Counted from the stretch's first letter, positions 24,106 to 36,283 are shown. The stretch is DNA of 64,000 nt from Hydractinia symbiolongicarpus (GCF_029227915.1 NC_079883.1:19468001-19532000), one strand, 5' to 3'. Notes: a model not told the origin generated them from the sequence alone. A program made the numbers and translations.

Positions 24106-24455
24106 TGCACCGTAGATTAGTGGTTATAGCTCTCATACTCTGTGCAGGAGACGAGGGTTCGATTCCTCTTGACGGCAATTCAACATGGGCGAGTGAATAT
24201 TACCATAGTTCCGGGTTAACCCAAGCCATGTGAGGGAAATTGGGCAGATGGCTTACTGTGTGGACCGTTGGATGTTGCCGGGAGTTGTCTAGTAGAGCGC
24301 GGGCCCTAATTGGGTTTGCGTAGCTCAAAATGAGCATTAAATACTCTAGGACTCTCCATCTAAGCCATGGCCCCTCCTGTAAATAATAGACAGGGTATAT
24401 CCCTCGATATTTGTAAGGCTAGTCATGTAAAATATGCACATCTATCTATCTAAGC
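24106..24455 (+). mobile_element. tRNA-derived SINE, copy 2
   Basis: The head contains TAGATTAGTGGTTATAGCTC (A-box region) and GGTTCGATTCC (B box). The body matches copy 1 at 1,675-1,984, including CCGGGTTAACCCAAGCCATG and TTAAATACTCTAGGACTCTC. The 3' end carries CATCTATCTATCTAAG, a short (ATCT)n tail. Of the two copies this one keeps the better tail. Confidence 0.88.
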
Positions 24456-26716
24456 TTGATTCCTAATTTTCACTTAATTTAAAAAATATGTAGCTAAGCA
24501 CAGTGAATGAATGGAATATCAATGCACTAACTAACAGTTGATTTTCATAGTGTGAATTCACGATACGAAAAGTTCGATCTCTCCTTAACTGCATTTTATA
24601 CAAAATTATGCTTGTATGATTGTGAGTTTGAAAAAGAAGTTATAGGACTTAGCTTTATTTTGTTTCTTATATACTTACAAACAATGTGGCTGACAATGAC
24701 TGAAATTAAGAAAAAAGAAGGAACCACACAAGGCCAATTTAACTGACATGCAGGAATATTTGAGTAGGTGTGCGATGATTCGCACATGTAAATCAAGTAA
24801 CGCATGCAATGTAAAACGTGCAAAGAATGTTACGCCTGCGATACGGGCTCCAAGGTTATTTTTGTTGCGCATTTATTTTGCGGTAGAAAAGTGGGGGACG
24901 TTTTAAATCGTGAACCCCAAACACAATGATCGAGCGTCTACTGGTATAGCAACTCTCTCAATCTTAACTTCCTTTCCTACATGTCCGAAATAGTATGCAT
25001 GACTATACTGTCATTTTTACAAGCAAATATGGGCCAAAAATATGCTTTGTTTTCAAATTAAAAAAAATCTTTATCCACGTGGCTTAAATAAAACTTCAAA
25101 ATTCATTTAGAAAGTTCAGCTGCACTTTAACAAAATTTTTACAGAAAAAAATTTATAACGCCCGTCGGTTTCGTGTTTACAGGCATAAAGAAAAAATCCA
25201 TTAAATTCGGACATGCTATGGTTTCCAATTATTTTGTCAAATGAAGAAACTGTCTACAATTAAATCCATGATAAAATGTCTATTCCACCTGTAAGTGCAA
25301 TTTTGCAGACTTGCTTCATCTGTGCTCCGTCGGCGTTCACCTCCGCATTAGTTAAGAGCCGCATGGCTGAATTTCTTGTGTAAGACCTGGTTACCAACGA
25401 CGAAGGGGCCAGGCGAAAGAGATTTATGTCTAAGTAGTTCTTTTAACTAAGTCAGGAGTCGGTGAATTAGCTAGGATGGCGAGGTTGGCTATGATTAGGC
25501 TTGTTTGTGGATTAAAAGAACCAGGACTATTTAATAATTTCTGAAGTCAAAAAGTGTCCACCAAGACGAAAATCTATCGGAAGTTTTGTCTGACGACTCT
25601 CCAAAAATTATTTCGAGGGCTGTCATTGCACGCTACAAAATGGATTTTATAGGTTGATTTTGAAAACTCAATATTTATTTTTCAGGCGTCCGATTAATCA
25701 CACGTCTGAAACGATTTAGGCATGTGCCAAGGCGTGCACGTGCAATCGGACGCCTCTCCTGAAAAAGACTGTAGCCTATATGAGAAAAACCCTAATCAAA
25801 CTTTCTGACATCAAAATTTCATGACATGAAAGTGACATGCCTGACATAGGACAAATTAAAACCTAATTTTACATATATATATTTATAAACAATGTGTGAC
25901 GATTGCAGAACAAAATTTGTATTAATTATTCTTACAAAGCCATAGCAAAAAATGGCCTGAACAAACAAAAAAGAACATGATCAAATGTTTAATGTGCATT
26001 TCCTTCCTTTTGAAGAAACATCTCTTGTCATCATGGATCTTTGCCTAATATAAATAGAATACCTGAAAAAAAAAATCTGACCATATTTGTACCTACAATC
26101 ACTCTGCAGCAAGGGCTCTGCCAAATAAAATGATTTCCTGATTTCCAAACAGTCATTCAAAACACTTAGACCAAGAGTAGCCTGGTCAAACAGTTTCAAG
26201 GTATATATCCACTCGTTTAATAAACTTACAATAACAGCAACTTACAAGCAATGCTTATAAAAATTAACCTGGAATTTGCACACATATTGTAAAAAGCAGA
26301 TTTCAATTTTAAAGTGAGGTAGTATGAGATGTATCACCTATTTCTATGATGGTTGCAAAAAATAACCATTAACAAAGACTAAATGTAGAAAAAAACATTT
26401 GCAGTTTCTTAATTGTGTTTATTTCATTTTGGCTAATCTTCTTAAATTGTTTTATAATTCTCAGCAACCATTTTGAATTAGAACATTTTATGGGAAAAAA
26501 ACCCTTTATGGTTTAGGACTGATCTTACCTAAGGCATAAATAAACCACTACTAATTGACTACTAATTGACATAAAGCTGTTTGACATATATATTTCAACT
26601 TTGCAACCACACAATTTAAGTTATAAAACACTAACTAATGCACTTGAGTGACTTTACACTGTAAATATTTACATTGCAACAAAAACCTGCACAGAAAAAT
26701 TGGTTTCACTTTGTCA
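24456..26716. other. Non-coding interval, no gene seen
   Basis: Open frames at 24,552-24,872 and 25,981-26,199 show no domain or convincing splice context. An acceptor-like pyrimidine tract ending in CAG on the minus strand near 26,065 precedes a short ATG-containing frame, which could be an untranslated or first exon of an upstream gene; this is not strong enough to call. Confidence 0.4.
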
Positions 26717-26930
26717 CTGATAGTCTATTGTTAGAGTGTTTGCTTCCAGTGCGGGAGGTCTAAGGTTTAAACCCTGTCTGAGTCATGCCAGAGATTATAA
26801 AAGGGTGAATCTATCCTTTTTGCTTAGCATTCAGCATGAGAATAAGATTGATATCTTTTGGCATTTGTCTAGTTGAGTGATTGTTGTGCATACAGAATGG
26901 GGAAGATTTCAAATGATGGTATGGGTACTC
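26717..26930 (+). mobile_element. Second type of tRNA-derived SINE (tentative)
   Basis: TAGTCTATTGTTAGAGTGTT resembles an A-box region, and GGTTTAAACCC about 40 bases later resembles a B box in which the CpG has decayed (GGTTCGAACCC expected). The body after it differs from the SINE at 24,106. With only one copy here the family and its 3' end are unproven; a tRNA pseudogene is the alternative. Confidence 0.5.
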
Positions 26931-28840
26931 GATAAATCAGGTTATAATTTATACTTAATACTTATAGAATTTTTATCTTCGATTTAGAAAGGCTATAGCT
27001 AGCTATGCATGTGGAGGTGGACAGTTGCTATGCATTTATGGATTTTTGATTGTTTATAATCTAGCTAGCTCATTGAAAAGGCAAAAAAACAAACTATTTA
27101 CCCAGTATGTAAATAGGTTTTTTCCAAATTAAAGATAATAATATAAATAACCCTGTTGGAGGTAGAAATTACACTTTGGGGTATCGTAGAGCAGCTATAT
27201 TACATTATAATAGGGTATCATCTCTGCGTAATCTGGCTAGCTTAAGGCTAGCAGCCCTTTTTCATGAAGATAAATAAACAGAAATGGAAATCATTACCAA
27301 TGACAATCTTTAAAAATTGTCACCAGAGGACGACACCAGAGGAAAATAAAATAAAATAGAATGGAAATTAAAAAAAACACGAAAAGGTTAGCGTCCAGGA
27401 AAGTTTAAAACATTTCTTTTCCTTCGACTTTCTTAATAAACTTGCATATTTAGGTAGGGCAGTTAAACACAAAAAAGAAACTAATAGCTACTAGCTGAAA
27501 ATGGAGATAGAGACTTTCGTTTTAGTTTTTGCGTCGCCTGTTTGTCCCGCCTCACATTTTATTTCGGAATTGATAAATAATACTGTCCCGATTTATTTGA
27601 TCTTTCCGATTTGTCTGATTTATAAAGCACGCGCAGAAGGAGAGCGTGTTTTGTGTGAATAATATAGAGTTTGATGTTTTTTGTTTAAATTTGTTGAATA
27701 TTTAACAATCTTAAATAAAAAAAATCATATTTCAATGAATTGCGCGACGAATGTTCATCTTTAGCAGATGTGAAGGAATTTTAAAAAGCGAAAGATGCCT
27801 TAATATAAAAATTCAATAGCTCACAAAACTCTTTACCAGCTGAATGGAGATTGAAAGTTTCTACTAAAGACAAAAAACCTACCGCAGGGGAGAAAAGGTA
27901 AATCCATAAAGAGGAAGTTGTTAAAGGAAAGGCGAGCAAAAAATTATATCATGGCGGCCAGAAAATAAATTTTCAGCGAGAGAAAAGACATTTTTAAAGA
28001 ATTCACATGGCTGTATGGGGTGAACATAAGTAGGATTTGGATGTACTTACCAGTAAACATAAAAAAAAACAATGACTTAAAATAACCAAGTATACTTTAC
28101 GTACTATAGTAGTAACAGCATTTTACAACTTTCGTTTGAACTTTTAGAAACTTAAGAAATATTTTTCATGACCAAAAACAATTTTTTTTTTATGTTTTGA
28201 ATCCGTTTTCCACAATACGACCAGCTTCAAACGACAAAGTTTGTTGTGATGAGATGGCGCCAAATTTGATAAATATACAGACCGGAAACATTAAACAAAA
28301 ATCGAACGCAGAATGGTGTTTTCATTTTTAGTTACGAATCTTTATCTTATTTTTTTACTCACAAATTTGTTTAGAAGCTAGCTAAGTAGTACAAAATAAT
28401 AAAAATTGCTCGTCACATGTTTTTAAACATTTTTTGCTGTTTTAATCTTCAAATTTTTCTTGTTTAATTATTTTGTGTGTATTGATCCATGACCATTAAC
28501 TTTTTTTGAATGTAGCAACTTGTTTGGCAAATGTGTAAAAATACTCAATTTAGGTGAAAATTCACTGTTTTTACGTGAAAAAAATATCAAATTTTTACTA
28601 CTCTATGAATATTTTCAATATCAAAACATTTTAAGCCTTTAGTCATTTTATCATCATAGCTATTACATGTAAAATTAAAGAATAGGAAGGACTTTTTTAT
28701 GAAGCAGAACAAGCCAGTAGATCTGGTCTGATCTTCAAAATTAACACTGGCGTTATAAACTATTTTTCAGCAGCCGTGCCAACGCAGTTCGTCTCTCCTT
28801 TAACAAAGTTGATACGGTGCGAGATTTTATAAACTCTGAA
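26931..28840. other. Non-coding interval, no gene seen
   Basis: AT-rich sequence without a supported coding region, RNA gene or bordered repeat. Confidence 0.4.
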
Positions 28841-28887
28841 AATGTTGATCAACATTTATTAACTTTTTATAAATGTTGATCAACATT
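28841..28887. repeat. Two copies of a 16 bp perfect palindrome
   Basis: AATGTTGATCAACATT occurs at 28,841-28,856 and again at 28,872-28,887, 31 bp apart, and both are perfect palindromes. Partial matches (CATCAACATT, GGCAACATTT) follow to about 28,950. They sit at the edge of the transposase relic on the right and may be part of its terminal region. Confidence 0.8.
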
Positions 28888-29059
28888 GTTGATGAGTTTT
28901 GTATGTTGCTACGATTTCCTATAGACATCAACATTTCTGGCAACATTTTTCAGTATTTTCGAATCATTTAATTGCTAATTCGAATGTTCTAGCACGAATT
29001 CGAACGTTCTTGTTCGAGTGTACACACGACTTGCATGAAAATAAGATCAAAACATTAAG

Positions 29060-29930
29060 ATATATTCATTTTACAAATGGCGGAAGTCACTGCTTCAGTT
29101 CTTTGAATCCATTTTCTGGTAGGGCCTTGCTTTCTTTTTCATCGTCATCTATTACCAATGCCAGCAATAAACATGCTTTAAACACGTCAAAGATCAAAAT
29201 TTCTCTTACATCCTATTTCAGCTTTAGTTCTCTGCACGTTTATGATATAAGTAAGGAAATACAACCTTTTTAAGTACTCAATCACGATATCCTCATTTGA
29301 CCAATGATTGGCAGAGTGGGTAACATCAAGTGACTCGGAGAATTTTACATTTGGATGGCATCGGTCAGTCAACTCTCCATAAATAAGCTGCATAGGTAAA
29401 AAAATTCCCGACATTGATATGAAAAATGTCTCTTGTCATCAATATTTGAAATTAGTACAAATTCAGCTGCTTTCTCAATGTAAGTGGTTTTGTTTGAAGC
29501 AGTGAATTCTACTGGATTTTAATCAAGGTTTAAAATCATTTCTTCAGAAATGTTATTTTCGAACACGATTTGCGCGGGGTTTTTTTTTTTTAGTTTTCGT
29601 TCAACGCTGGATTCAATTCTATTTTCGCTGTAGTCCCACGTCTTTTGATCCACACGATTGATTTTAGGACATTCCTTTCTTATTTGATAGACAGTACAAT
29701 ACCATCGCCGTTTCTTACCATCTTTTCAGAACACCGAGCGCTCAATACACCGTTTCCGACGGCTATGACGATTTTCCTGCTAACACTTGCATCACGTATG
29801 CGAAAGCCACAAAGGATGGAATTTTTTTCAGTGAGTATATCAGTCCTTAGAAGCGACGGTCATCCGTCGCGACGTGCGGTTAAAAATTCGCAAAAAGTTT
29901 TCAATCTCTCTTTTGAAATATGAATTCGGG
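29060..29930 (-). pseudogene. Second pogo/CENP-B-like DDE transposase relic
   Basis: Read on the minus strand, pieces in order are: RKIVIAVGNGVLSARCSEKM near 29,800-29,740; DQKTWDYSENRIESSVERK and VFENNISEEMILNLD near 29,655-29,520; FLPMQLIYGELTDRCHPNVK and ANHWSNEDIVIEYL within 29,414-29,260; and LIFDVFKACLL near 29,175. The LPMQLIY ... NHWSN ... LIFDVFK series is typical of DDE_1/pogo-type transposases, with the second catalytic Asp in FDVF. Frameshifts and stops are frequent. This copy is from a different family than the relic at 3,760-5,275. Confidence 0.75.
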
Positions 29931-30071
29931 GGCCATTTTTGAAGTCCATTTTCGTGCTTCTAAAGTACTGAATTTCCAGGCTTGATAGGCAACGTCCTTT
30001 TTGATCTTCTCTGGCATAACCCGGCGTGTCCTCTTTTGTTGTTCTTTTTCATTAAATTTGGTTGTGGTGAC

Positions 30072-30072
<1 letters not shown>

Positions 30073-30114
<42 letters not shown>

Positions 30115-30128
30115 GTGAAGATGATGAT
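30073..30128. repeat. (GAT)n microsatellite
   Basis: About 14 consecutive GAT/ATG units are followed by imperfect ones (GGTGAAGATGATGAT). Confidence 0.95.
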
Positions 30129-30603
30129 AAAGAATAACCTAATTTTCGGGGTTAAATTAGCTATTTCGCAAGCTCAAAAGGTTAATGCGTACAAAGTTAT
30201 TACGCATATGCAGTTCACACTATCCCGTTATGAAAAATTCGACACGTTTCTTTTTATATAAGAACCAGTAAAAAAATTTGACCTACTGCAACTGGCTGTT
30301 CTTGTTGTCCCAACCTTTTCACCCTGATTTGCTCTTTTTTAAAACAACTTTAGAATGCAGTTCTTATTTTGTTCTTATACTTTTTCTTGAATTTTTTTGG
30401 AATTTAGCTATGTGCTTATATGAAAAATAGTGTTTTTGGAGTCGGAAAAATCACCACAAGCAGTCGTTAGCTTGAGACTTATTTTATGGAAAAATTCAGA
30501 CTGCGTTTGTGAAAACAATATTTTCAGCCTAAAACTATTATTCTTTTGTTCTTATGTTTTAGTAAAACCTGAGACTCGTATACTTACAAAATTGTATTTT
30601 ATC

Positions 30604-30727
30604 ATGAAATCCTACGCGTTTCATTAAATAAGCGCGCACTTTGTATGAAATCCTGCGCGTTTTATTAAATAAGCGTGTATTTTGCATGAAATCCTGCGCG
30701 TTTCATTAAATAAGCGTGTATTTTGCA
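30604..30727. repeat. 41 bp tandem repeat, 3 copies
   Basis: Three near-identical units contain ATGAAATCCTGCGCGTTTCA and TTAAATAAGCGTGTATTTTGC, with a period of about 41 bp. No coding role is seen. Confidence 0.92.
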
Positions 30728-30947
30728 AAGGAACGTGTTTGTGGAGATGTTATTACAGTCGATCTCTTTGAATTGCGTGCATTTAGCTTTTTAGAGTCGT
30801 GTCAAAGAATTGCCAAATTAAATCCTTTCGGGAAATTTTTTGTTTTGTTCTCTTAATTTAAACTCAGTAGTGCAGGCGGTTGTTTACCACAAGATAGGTT
30901 GACGTCTGTCTTTTGTCGTTCTTACAGGGTCCAAAAAGAAGCAATCG

Positions 30948-31424
30948 ATGGCTCAGTCAGGTGTTACTAGGCGCTGCGTGGCAATCATCGTTGACGAAGA
31001 TCAACTAGAAGACTATTCGGATTTTAAATTGGAAATCGAGGAAGTTTCAAACGGTGTTATTGAAATCGAGGACTTACAAGATGTTCAAGAGGCGGAGGGT
31101 GTCAACTTCGACGATAAATTGCTTCGTTTTCTCAATCTACGAGACGCCATTTTGATGTTTTGCTCCGATAAAATGACGGACTGCATAAACGCGAAAAGAG
31201 AAATTCAAGTAAATTTTGATGGAACGGTGATTACTCTCAACGGGGGAGTTTTGCATCAAAATCTACTGAAAGATAATCTGCGAAATAAAGTTGTGTTAGT
31301 TTCAATGAATTCAAATTACAGTGTACCCAGCATTTTGAGTGAGGTTCAAAGAAGCGTAAAAGGAAAGGGAGTTTCGAAAGCATTTGCCAATCAAGTTATC
31401 TTCGCTGTCAGGGGAATTCAATGA
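30948..31424 (+). CDS. Intact 158-residue ORF of unknown function
   Basis: The frame starts MAQSGVTRRCVAIIVDEDQ and ends VIFAVRGIQ, without interruption. No domain is recognised. The N-terminal half is acidic (EIEEVSNGVIEIEDLQDVQE), and the middle and C-terminal parts have alternating hydrophobic segments such as NKVVLVSMN. Just upstream, TTGTCGTTCTTACAG followed by an open frame (SKKKQS before the Met) looks like a 3' splice acceptor, so this may be the last or only coding exon of a gene with an upstream exon. It lies about 520 bp before a tyrosine-recombinase relic on the same strand and could be part of the same mobile element. A host gene is the other option. Confidence 0.5.
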   Translation: MAQSGVTRRCVAIIVDEDQLEDYSDFKLEIEEVSNGVIEIEDLQDVQEAEGVNFDDKLLRFLNLRDAILMFCSDKMTDCINAKREIQVNFDGTVITLNGGVLHQNLLKDNLRNKVVLVSMNSNYSVPSILSEVQRSVKGKGVSKAFANQVIFAVRGIQ

Positions 31425-31943
31425 AAGCGCGGTGCCAGAATAAAAGGGTCTTCTTCAAACATTATGTGTTGTACAACAATATTACAAAATATTCGTTTTA
31501 ATACGTACATGCGTTGACGATGATTTACTTTCCTGTTAGTGTTATTTTACTGCTTGAGTACTTGTAGTCTACCCTTCAGTGTGATGATAAAGAACTGATT
31601 AATAGTCGATTCGTAAAAAAGAAAAATGAATTTCTATCGCTGCCGTGGCGGCTTTTTGCAATTTTATAGAGTACCGTAAATACTCGATTAGGCCCTCTCC
31701 TTCCAATACGCACCCACCTTAAAAATTAAATAATTCCCATGATGGTTAATCGTGCATTTACGATATAGCAAAATTACCGTATTTCAACCTGGTATTTATA
31801 ACAAACAGCCTTGTATTCAAAAGTGTCCTTATCAAGTAAACATACTTTTCTCCAACCAATGCTTAATTAACCCTATTCGGTCCGGAGTTTTTTCGAACAC
31901 ATTATGACCGTCAAAATGGTGGAATACACCAACGCGTGATTAC

Positions 31944-33163
31944 TTGATGACTGTTATCGCTTTGCATAATGCACACAGAGCATTATGTAGAGTAGCATTC
32001 AATTTAACTTTAGAGGAGTTTGAAAAGCGCAAGTTAGATGACAGCAGTCAAAATATCCTTATTAAAGTAAAGTACCACAAAACAAGAAGTACGCATGGCC
32101 CAGCGGCTGTCCAAAAAGCAAGATTACTGGAATTATTTGTTAAATACCTAAGGTCACAGGTACCTCGACAGGCAAATCAGGTGTTTGTTTCTTGGAATGG
32201 AAAACCGTGGGAATCTGGCAGTGTCAGTTAACAAATACACCCCATTTGGACACGCTCTGGAGTTTACGATGGTTTTGAAATGCCGAAAGGGAACATAAAC
32301 ACTACGATAATACGCAAATCTATCACAACTCGCGTCCATGATCAGCAACCAGATAACGCACAACCTGTAGCTGATTTGCTTGCACATTCATTGTCCACAG
32401 CTAAGAAAGTGTATCGCCTTAGAGAGCGCGAAAAGCAAGCAGTCGCAGGAATAAACGTTATAAATTCTGTCTTTGCAAGACCAAAACCAGAATCAACACC
32501 ATCCAAACCAAACAAGTGGAGAAAAGACGACGAGGCAAGAGTGGTATGCTCCGACGGGAGTTGTTTTATTTGTCAGCCGATACGACGACAACAACTTCGT
32601 GTAGTATACTGAGCAAACTTGTGCAAACGTTGTGCACTGGCGCGTGTGATTACAAACAAAAGGCATGCCATTTCTACAATACATGTTTTCGTTTGGTGCT
32701 GCGTTTAGAATACATAAATACTTCAACGATCAGGGAAAAATTGCCATTAATAGACATCTCTAAATCTGAGAAACAAATTTACGACAAAATTCGTTCCTAT
32801 TTCATTTACAATGCAGGTATTCACTGCAAAGTTGCAGATACAAGTGGCAACGTTGAAGATCAAGTAAAAGTAAAAGAAAATGCCAGCTGCTTTTGAGCTT
32901 TGTCCTCCCATCGATCCATCATTTTATCAGCAGCGTCTATCGCTACTGACGTAATACCACCAACAACATCGTCTAATCTTTCTATTGAATTCTATTCTAT
33001 TGAAAGCAATGAAATCAAAAGTCGCTGTTTTGACATCATAAAAGGTGGTCCAATTTCTGTTGAACGCATACTGGAAAAATTGAGTGAATCAGAAATTGGT
33101 AGAGAAATTCTGCAAAAATATAAAATGATGCAAGTCCAGACCAGGCTAAAATACGAACGATGA
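31944..33163 (+). pseudogene. Tyrosine-recombinase-like (Crypton-type) relic 1
   Basis: The first piece (31,944-32,228) reads TVIALHNAHRALCRVAFNLT and later NILIKVKYHKTRSTHGPAAV, resembling the core of cnidarian tyrosine-recombinase-like proteins. After an in-frame stop, the frame at 32,280-32,612 gives TTIIRKSITTRVHDQQP and VADLLAHSLSTAKKVYRLRE, which fits the R-x-x-H/catalytic C-terminal part with a Tyr in KVYRLRE. Further broken frames follow, including STIREKLPLIDISKSEKQIY (32,720-32,780) and PISVERILEKLSESEIGREI with KMMQVQTRLKYER at the end. The last phrase resembles the C-terminal helical segment of such proteins. Stops and frameshifts show decay. Family assignment is from recognised motifs, not a search. 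Confidence 0.65.
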
Positions 33164-34024
33164 ATGTACAGAATGAAAAAAACGGTAAAAACATTTAAGT
33201 CATGGGAAACGATATATTTTTCTTTTTTTCTTTGTTTTTGTTTTTTGACCACATAGTTTCTGTGACCGCTACGCAAATTATGTATCTGTTTTTGATGGCA
33301 GGAGAAAACGTTAAAAAATAGTATGTCTAACAATAACCTAAAGTTTTAAGGGCTGTATTGAAATTAGTTTAGTATTTTTATTAATAAAAAGATAACGATT
33401 GCTATCTATAGATTCATCTAGGGGAGATTTTCTACGCGTAAATTAAGGCTGTATCTTTCCTATACATGTCCGCGCAAATGCAAGTTTAATTAATTTCTGT
33501 TTAAATTTGTTCTGTGCTTTCTGCATCTCCATTAATGGTTTTCCGAGAATCCTTTTCAAGTTTTCGCAATAACGGCTTAAAGTTGTCAATGTAACAAATC
33601 TCCCCTATATCGAAAATGGGGCCTAAATAAGGCCAAAAGACAAAACAGCTGCATACATCAAAAAGATATAAATCTTGACATTAATAGTTATCTCAACATA
33701 GACTGAAATTACGCTTCAGTGTTTAGTAACGCTAAAAATGAATCATACGAAGGCGAGTTCAGTCTGGTTCCAAATAGTTCTGGTTATGTTCATAATTCAT
33801 TTTTAGAAGATTTAAGGACATCTTGTGATGTATTTCAGTTATTCATGTTGCAGGGCATATGGAGAACTGTATAAATTGCCAGGTCCGGCAGTAAAAACTA
33901 CTTCCTATTACAGCAACAAAAATTGGTAGGCTAAAGCCATTCTAAACGGTGCAACAAAAGCCAAGATATGGGTTAGGGGAAATCACGAAGTCAAGTGTAA
34001 TTTTAATAAACGGTATAACTACCG
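33164..34024. other. Non-coding interval with a small inverted repeat
   Basis: TAGGGGAGATTT at 33,419-33,430 is matched in reverse complement by AAATCTCCCCTA near 33,596-33,607, enclosing about 165 bases. It could be a miniature inverted-repeat element. No coding region is supported in the interval. Confidence 0.4.
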
Positions 34025-34140
34025 TTAATTTCTAATTCGCTTTGCTTAAACGAAATTAACCTTATTTATTTTCCCGTAGCCAGACTTGACAGAATAAAAA
34101 CAAGTTGTTTGAGAAGAGGAGTCGTAGGAGTCGTCTTAGC
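34025..34140 (+). repeat. 110 bp direct repeat, left copy
   Basis: TTAATTTCTAATTCGCTTTG through GTCGTCTTAGC matches 36,284-36,390 almost base for base. This copy has an extra nine-base GTCGTAGGA duplication near its end. The two copies flank the 1.8-kb element at 34,180-35,976, but not tightly. Confidence 0.92.
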
Positions 34141-34434
34141 TAGCTTAAAAGGTCGTCACATAATTTACCCTACAATATAGCGCGCCTGAGGGGACAAAAT
34201 TAAAAAAAAAAATTAAAAAAAATCTTTTTTCTAAGAAAAAAACGTTTTTTGATATTATAATATATAAAAATTACGAAAACATTTTTCACACAACAAACAA
34301 TTTTTTTTTCTTTATAGTTGAAAAAAAATTCTGTTTTTCAATGTTTTTTTCTTTTTCAATGGCACCTGTCAATAAAACAATCAATCAAAATTTCGACAAG
34401 TATAACTGTTCGGCATTATATTCGAAATTCCGCG

Positions 34435-34780
34435 CAAAAATGAAGATGTTAGAAAAACAATGATGGCAGAATGTGTTCCACATGTAACACAACTAAGTGG
34501 TTTAGAAAGAAACAGGTTTTTGCCATTGAATGAAATCGGGCAGAAAATTTACAACATTCAGTTTGACGAAATTGTATGAAATTTAGCATCAATATAATTA
34601 GAGTACTTCAAAGTGCCTGATATAAGTGATCGTATACCAGAAGTTATTAGGTCACTACAAAATTCTTATGAAGAACTACTAAAACATCGTTGTCGAGGTG
34701 GTCATAAAAGCAATGATTACATTAGTCCTAAAGCTGTGACTGGTGAGGTTGGATTAAAGTGGTTTTTAAATATGTATCTG
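34435..34780 (+). pseudogene. Broken unknown ORF inside the 1.8 kb element
   Basis: One frame reads with conserved-looking content (TMMAECVPHVTQLSGLERNR, LNEIGQKIYNIQFDEIV, PDISDRIPEVIRSLQNSYEE, KHRCRGGHKSNDYISPKAVT) but has at least two internal stops. I do not recognise the family. It may be captured host sequence or the element's own gene. Confidence 0.4.
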
Positions 34781-35590
34781 ACCTGTTGATTGAAATTTTT
34801 TGTTTGTTCGCTGTTGCTGCATGAATTGTACAAATATCAACCAATTTCTTCATCACAAATTCTGTACTGCAACCAAGCTTTTTTTCTGATTGTTTAAGAT
34901 CCTTTGATGAACTTTGATCTGATGACTCAATTTTGCCTGATGTCGAAGTATCGTTATTAACATCTTTAATTAATCCAAACACTGGCTTTATTAGTAATAC
35001 ACCGTCACTGTCAGATTCATCATCATAACAATTGATGAATACACCGAAATAACTTTAAGTTATGTCAATTAAAGACCTGATATATATGCACCCGTTTATA
35101 CCAGGAGAAGACAAATTCTTTAAAACTTTTCCATTTGTTATTTATGCCTGAAGAACTCATTATTTTTTTATGTGCAGGTTTCATAAATGAAAATTGATTT
35201 TTGCTAAGTTTATCTTGGAACTTTTTTAAAAATCATTTCTCTGATTTTCTCCTCCTGAGCTTCAAGTAAAACTTAGAAGGCATTAACAATAAATCCTGAT
35301 AATTGTAAATGTTCCTTCAATTCACCTTTCGGTATAACTTTAATTTTTGGTGAAGGAATTAAGACAAGATCTTTCATGAATGTTGCAGATTTCCTTCGCT
35401 TAGAAGTATTACTATTAGTATTAGTAAAAGGTCTCTTGGTGGAAGATGATAATCGTCGGAGAGTGTTCCGATTAGTCTGTTCTAAAATAATTCAAAAATG
35501 ACATTAAAATGGTCACAAAAATAGCTGTTGTCCATACCTACCTCTTTGAGGTAGTCATTGTAACTTGTTTTTAGCTAGATTGCTAGCTAG

Positions 35591-35824
35591 CTAGCTAGCT
35601 ATATGCCACAAAACCAAAAAAGTGAAAGTGATTTGTGAAACAAAATAACGTAGCATTTTACCATTTTTCTCTTGTCTATTCGGACGGAAGAGTAAATGTA
35701 CAGCTTCTTCAACATTGTTTGATTCGCTGTTCTGCTCGGGCTTCTTTTTGTGCTGTTCTAAAGCACAAACTATGTTGCTGAGGCCTCCAAGTGCATAGCT
35801 CATGTTGTTTTCTGTCTGGGCCAT
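35591..35824 (-). CDS. Small unknown ORF near the right end of the 1.8 kb element
   Basis: The ATG-initiated frame (MAQTENNMSYALGGLSNIVC) is 77 codons, hydrophilic after residue 25. A donor-like site may follow at GAAAAATGGTAAAATGC near 35,660, so only the first 50 or so residues may be coding. The minus-strand frame at 34,728-34,982 (FGLIKDVNNDTSTSGKIESS) could be another exon of the same transcript. No domain is recognised. Confidence 0.3.
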   Translation of the reverse strand: MAQTENNMSYALGGLSNIVCALEQHKKKPEQNSESNNVEEAVHLLFRPNRQEKNGKMLRYFVSQITFTFLVLWHIAS

Positions 35825-36283
35825 TCTGGGAGTGCCGCAGGAGAGCGAATAAAGTAATAATTTGTAGAACAGGTTACGCTGTCGAACAAAAATGATTGAT
35901 TGACAGGAGCCAAAAAAACTTGTTTTTTTTACTTAAATAACAAAATATTTTTTTAATTTGATCCCCTCAGGCGCGCCATACTACAAAACTTTACAATACA
36001 ATACAAAACCACAATATCATTGTTTCTCTCACAAAACTGTTAAAGCGCACTAAAAAATTATAATACATTCGTAAAAATACCCTTAACATAATTTTTGCCT
36101 GCACAGTGGCATAATAAACTTTCTCCTTAACTTTAGGGTGGGTGGGAGGGTGCTTAAATACTTGAAAGCTAATCGACGTCTGATTGAATTTTCTGAAAAT
36201 CCGCCCTTCTGCTTAAAATCACGTGACAACGTGATACCGAGGTTATTACTGTAAGGCCTGCTCTACACCGAAAATAAATTCTA

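Larger units (their letters stand above)
34180..35976. mobile_element. 1.8 kb DNA transposon with GC-rich terminal inverted repeats
   Basis: The left end GCGCGCCTGAGGGGACAAAA and the right end (reverse complement GCGCGCCTGAGGGGATCAAA) form inverted repeats of about 28 bp that run into A-rich sequence. The flanks show a possible 3-bp ATA target duplication, which would fit PIF/Harbinger-like elements, but three AT bases can match by chance. Inside are broken frames: on the plus strand at about 34,440-34,780 (MMAECVPHVTQLSGLERNRF, then SLQNSYEELLKHRCRGG); on the minus strand at 34,728-34,982 and 35,591-35,824. None is a recognisable transposase, so the element is either non-autonomous or of an unfamiliar type. 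Confidence 0.75.

Noticed and set aside
24552-24872. Overlapping short ORFs next to the SINE
   Set aside because: No conserved motif and composition like surrounding non-coding DNA.
30001-30261. 86-codon poly-Met frame
   Set aside because: It spans the GAT microsatellite and has no domain.
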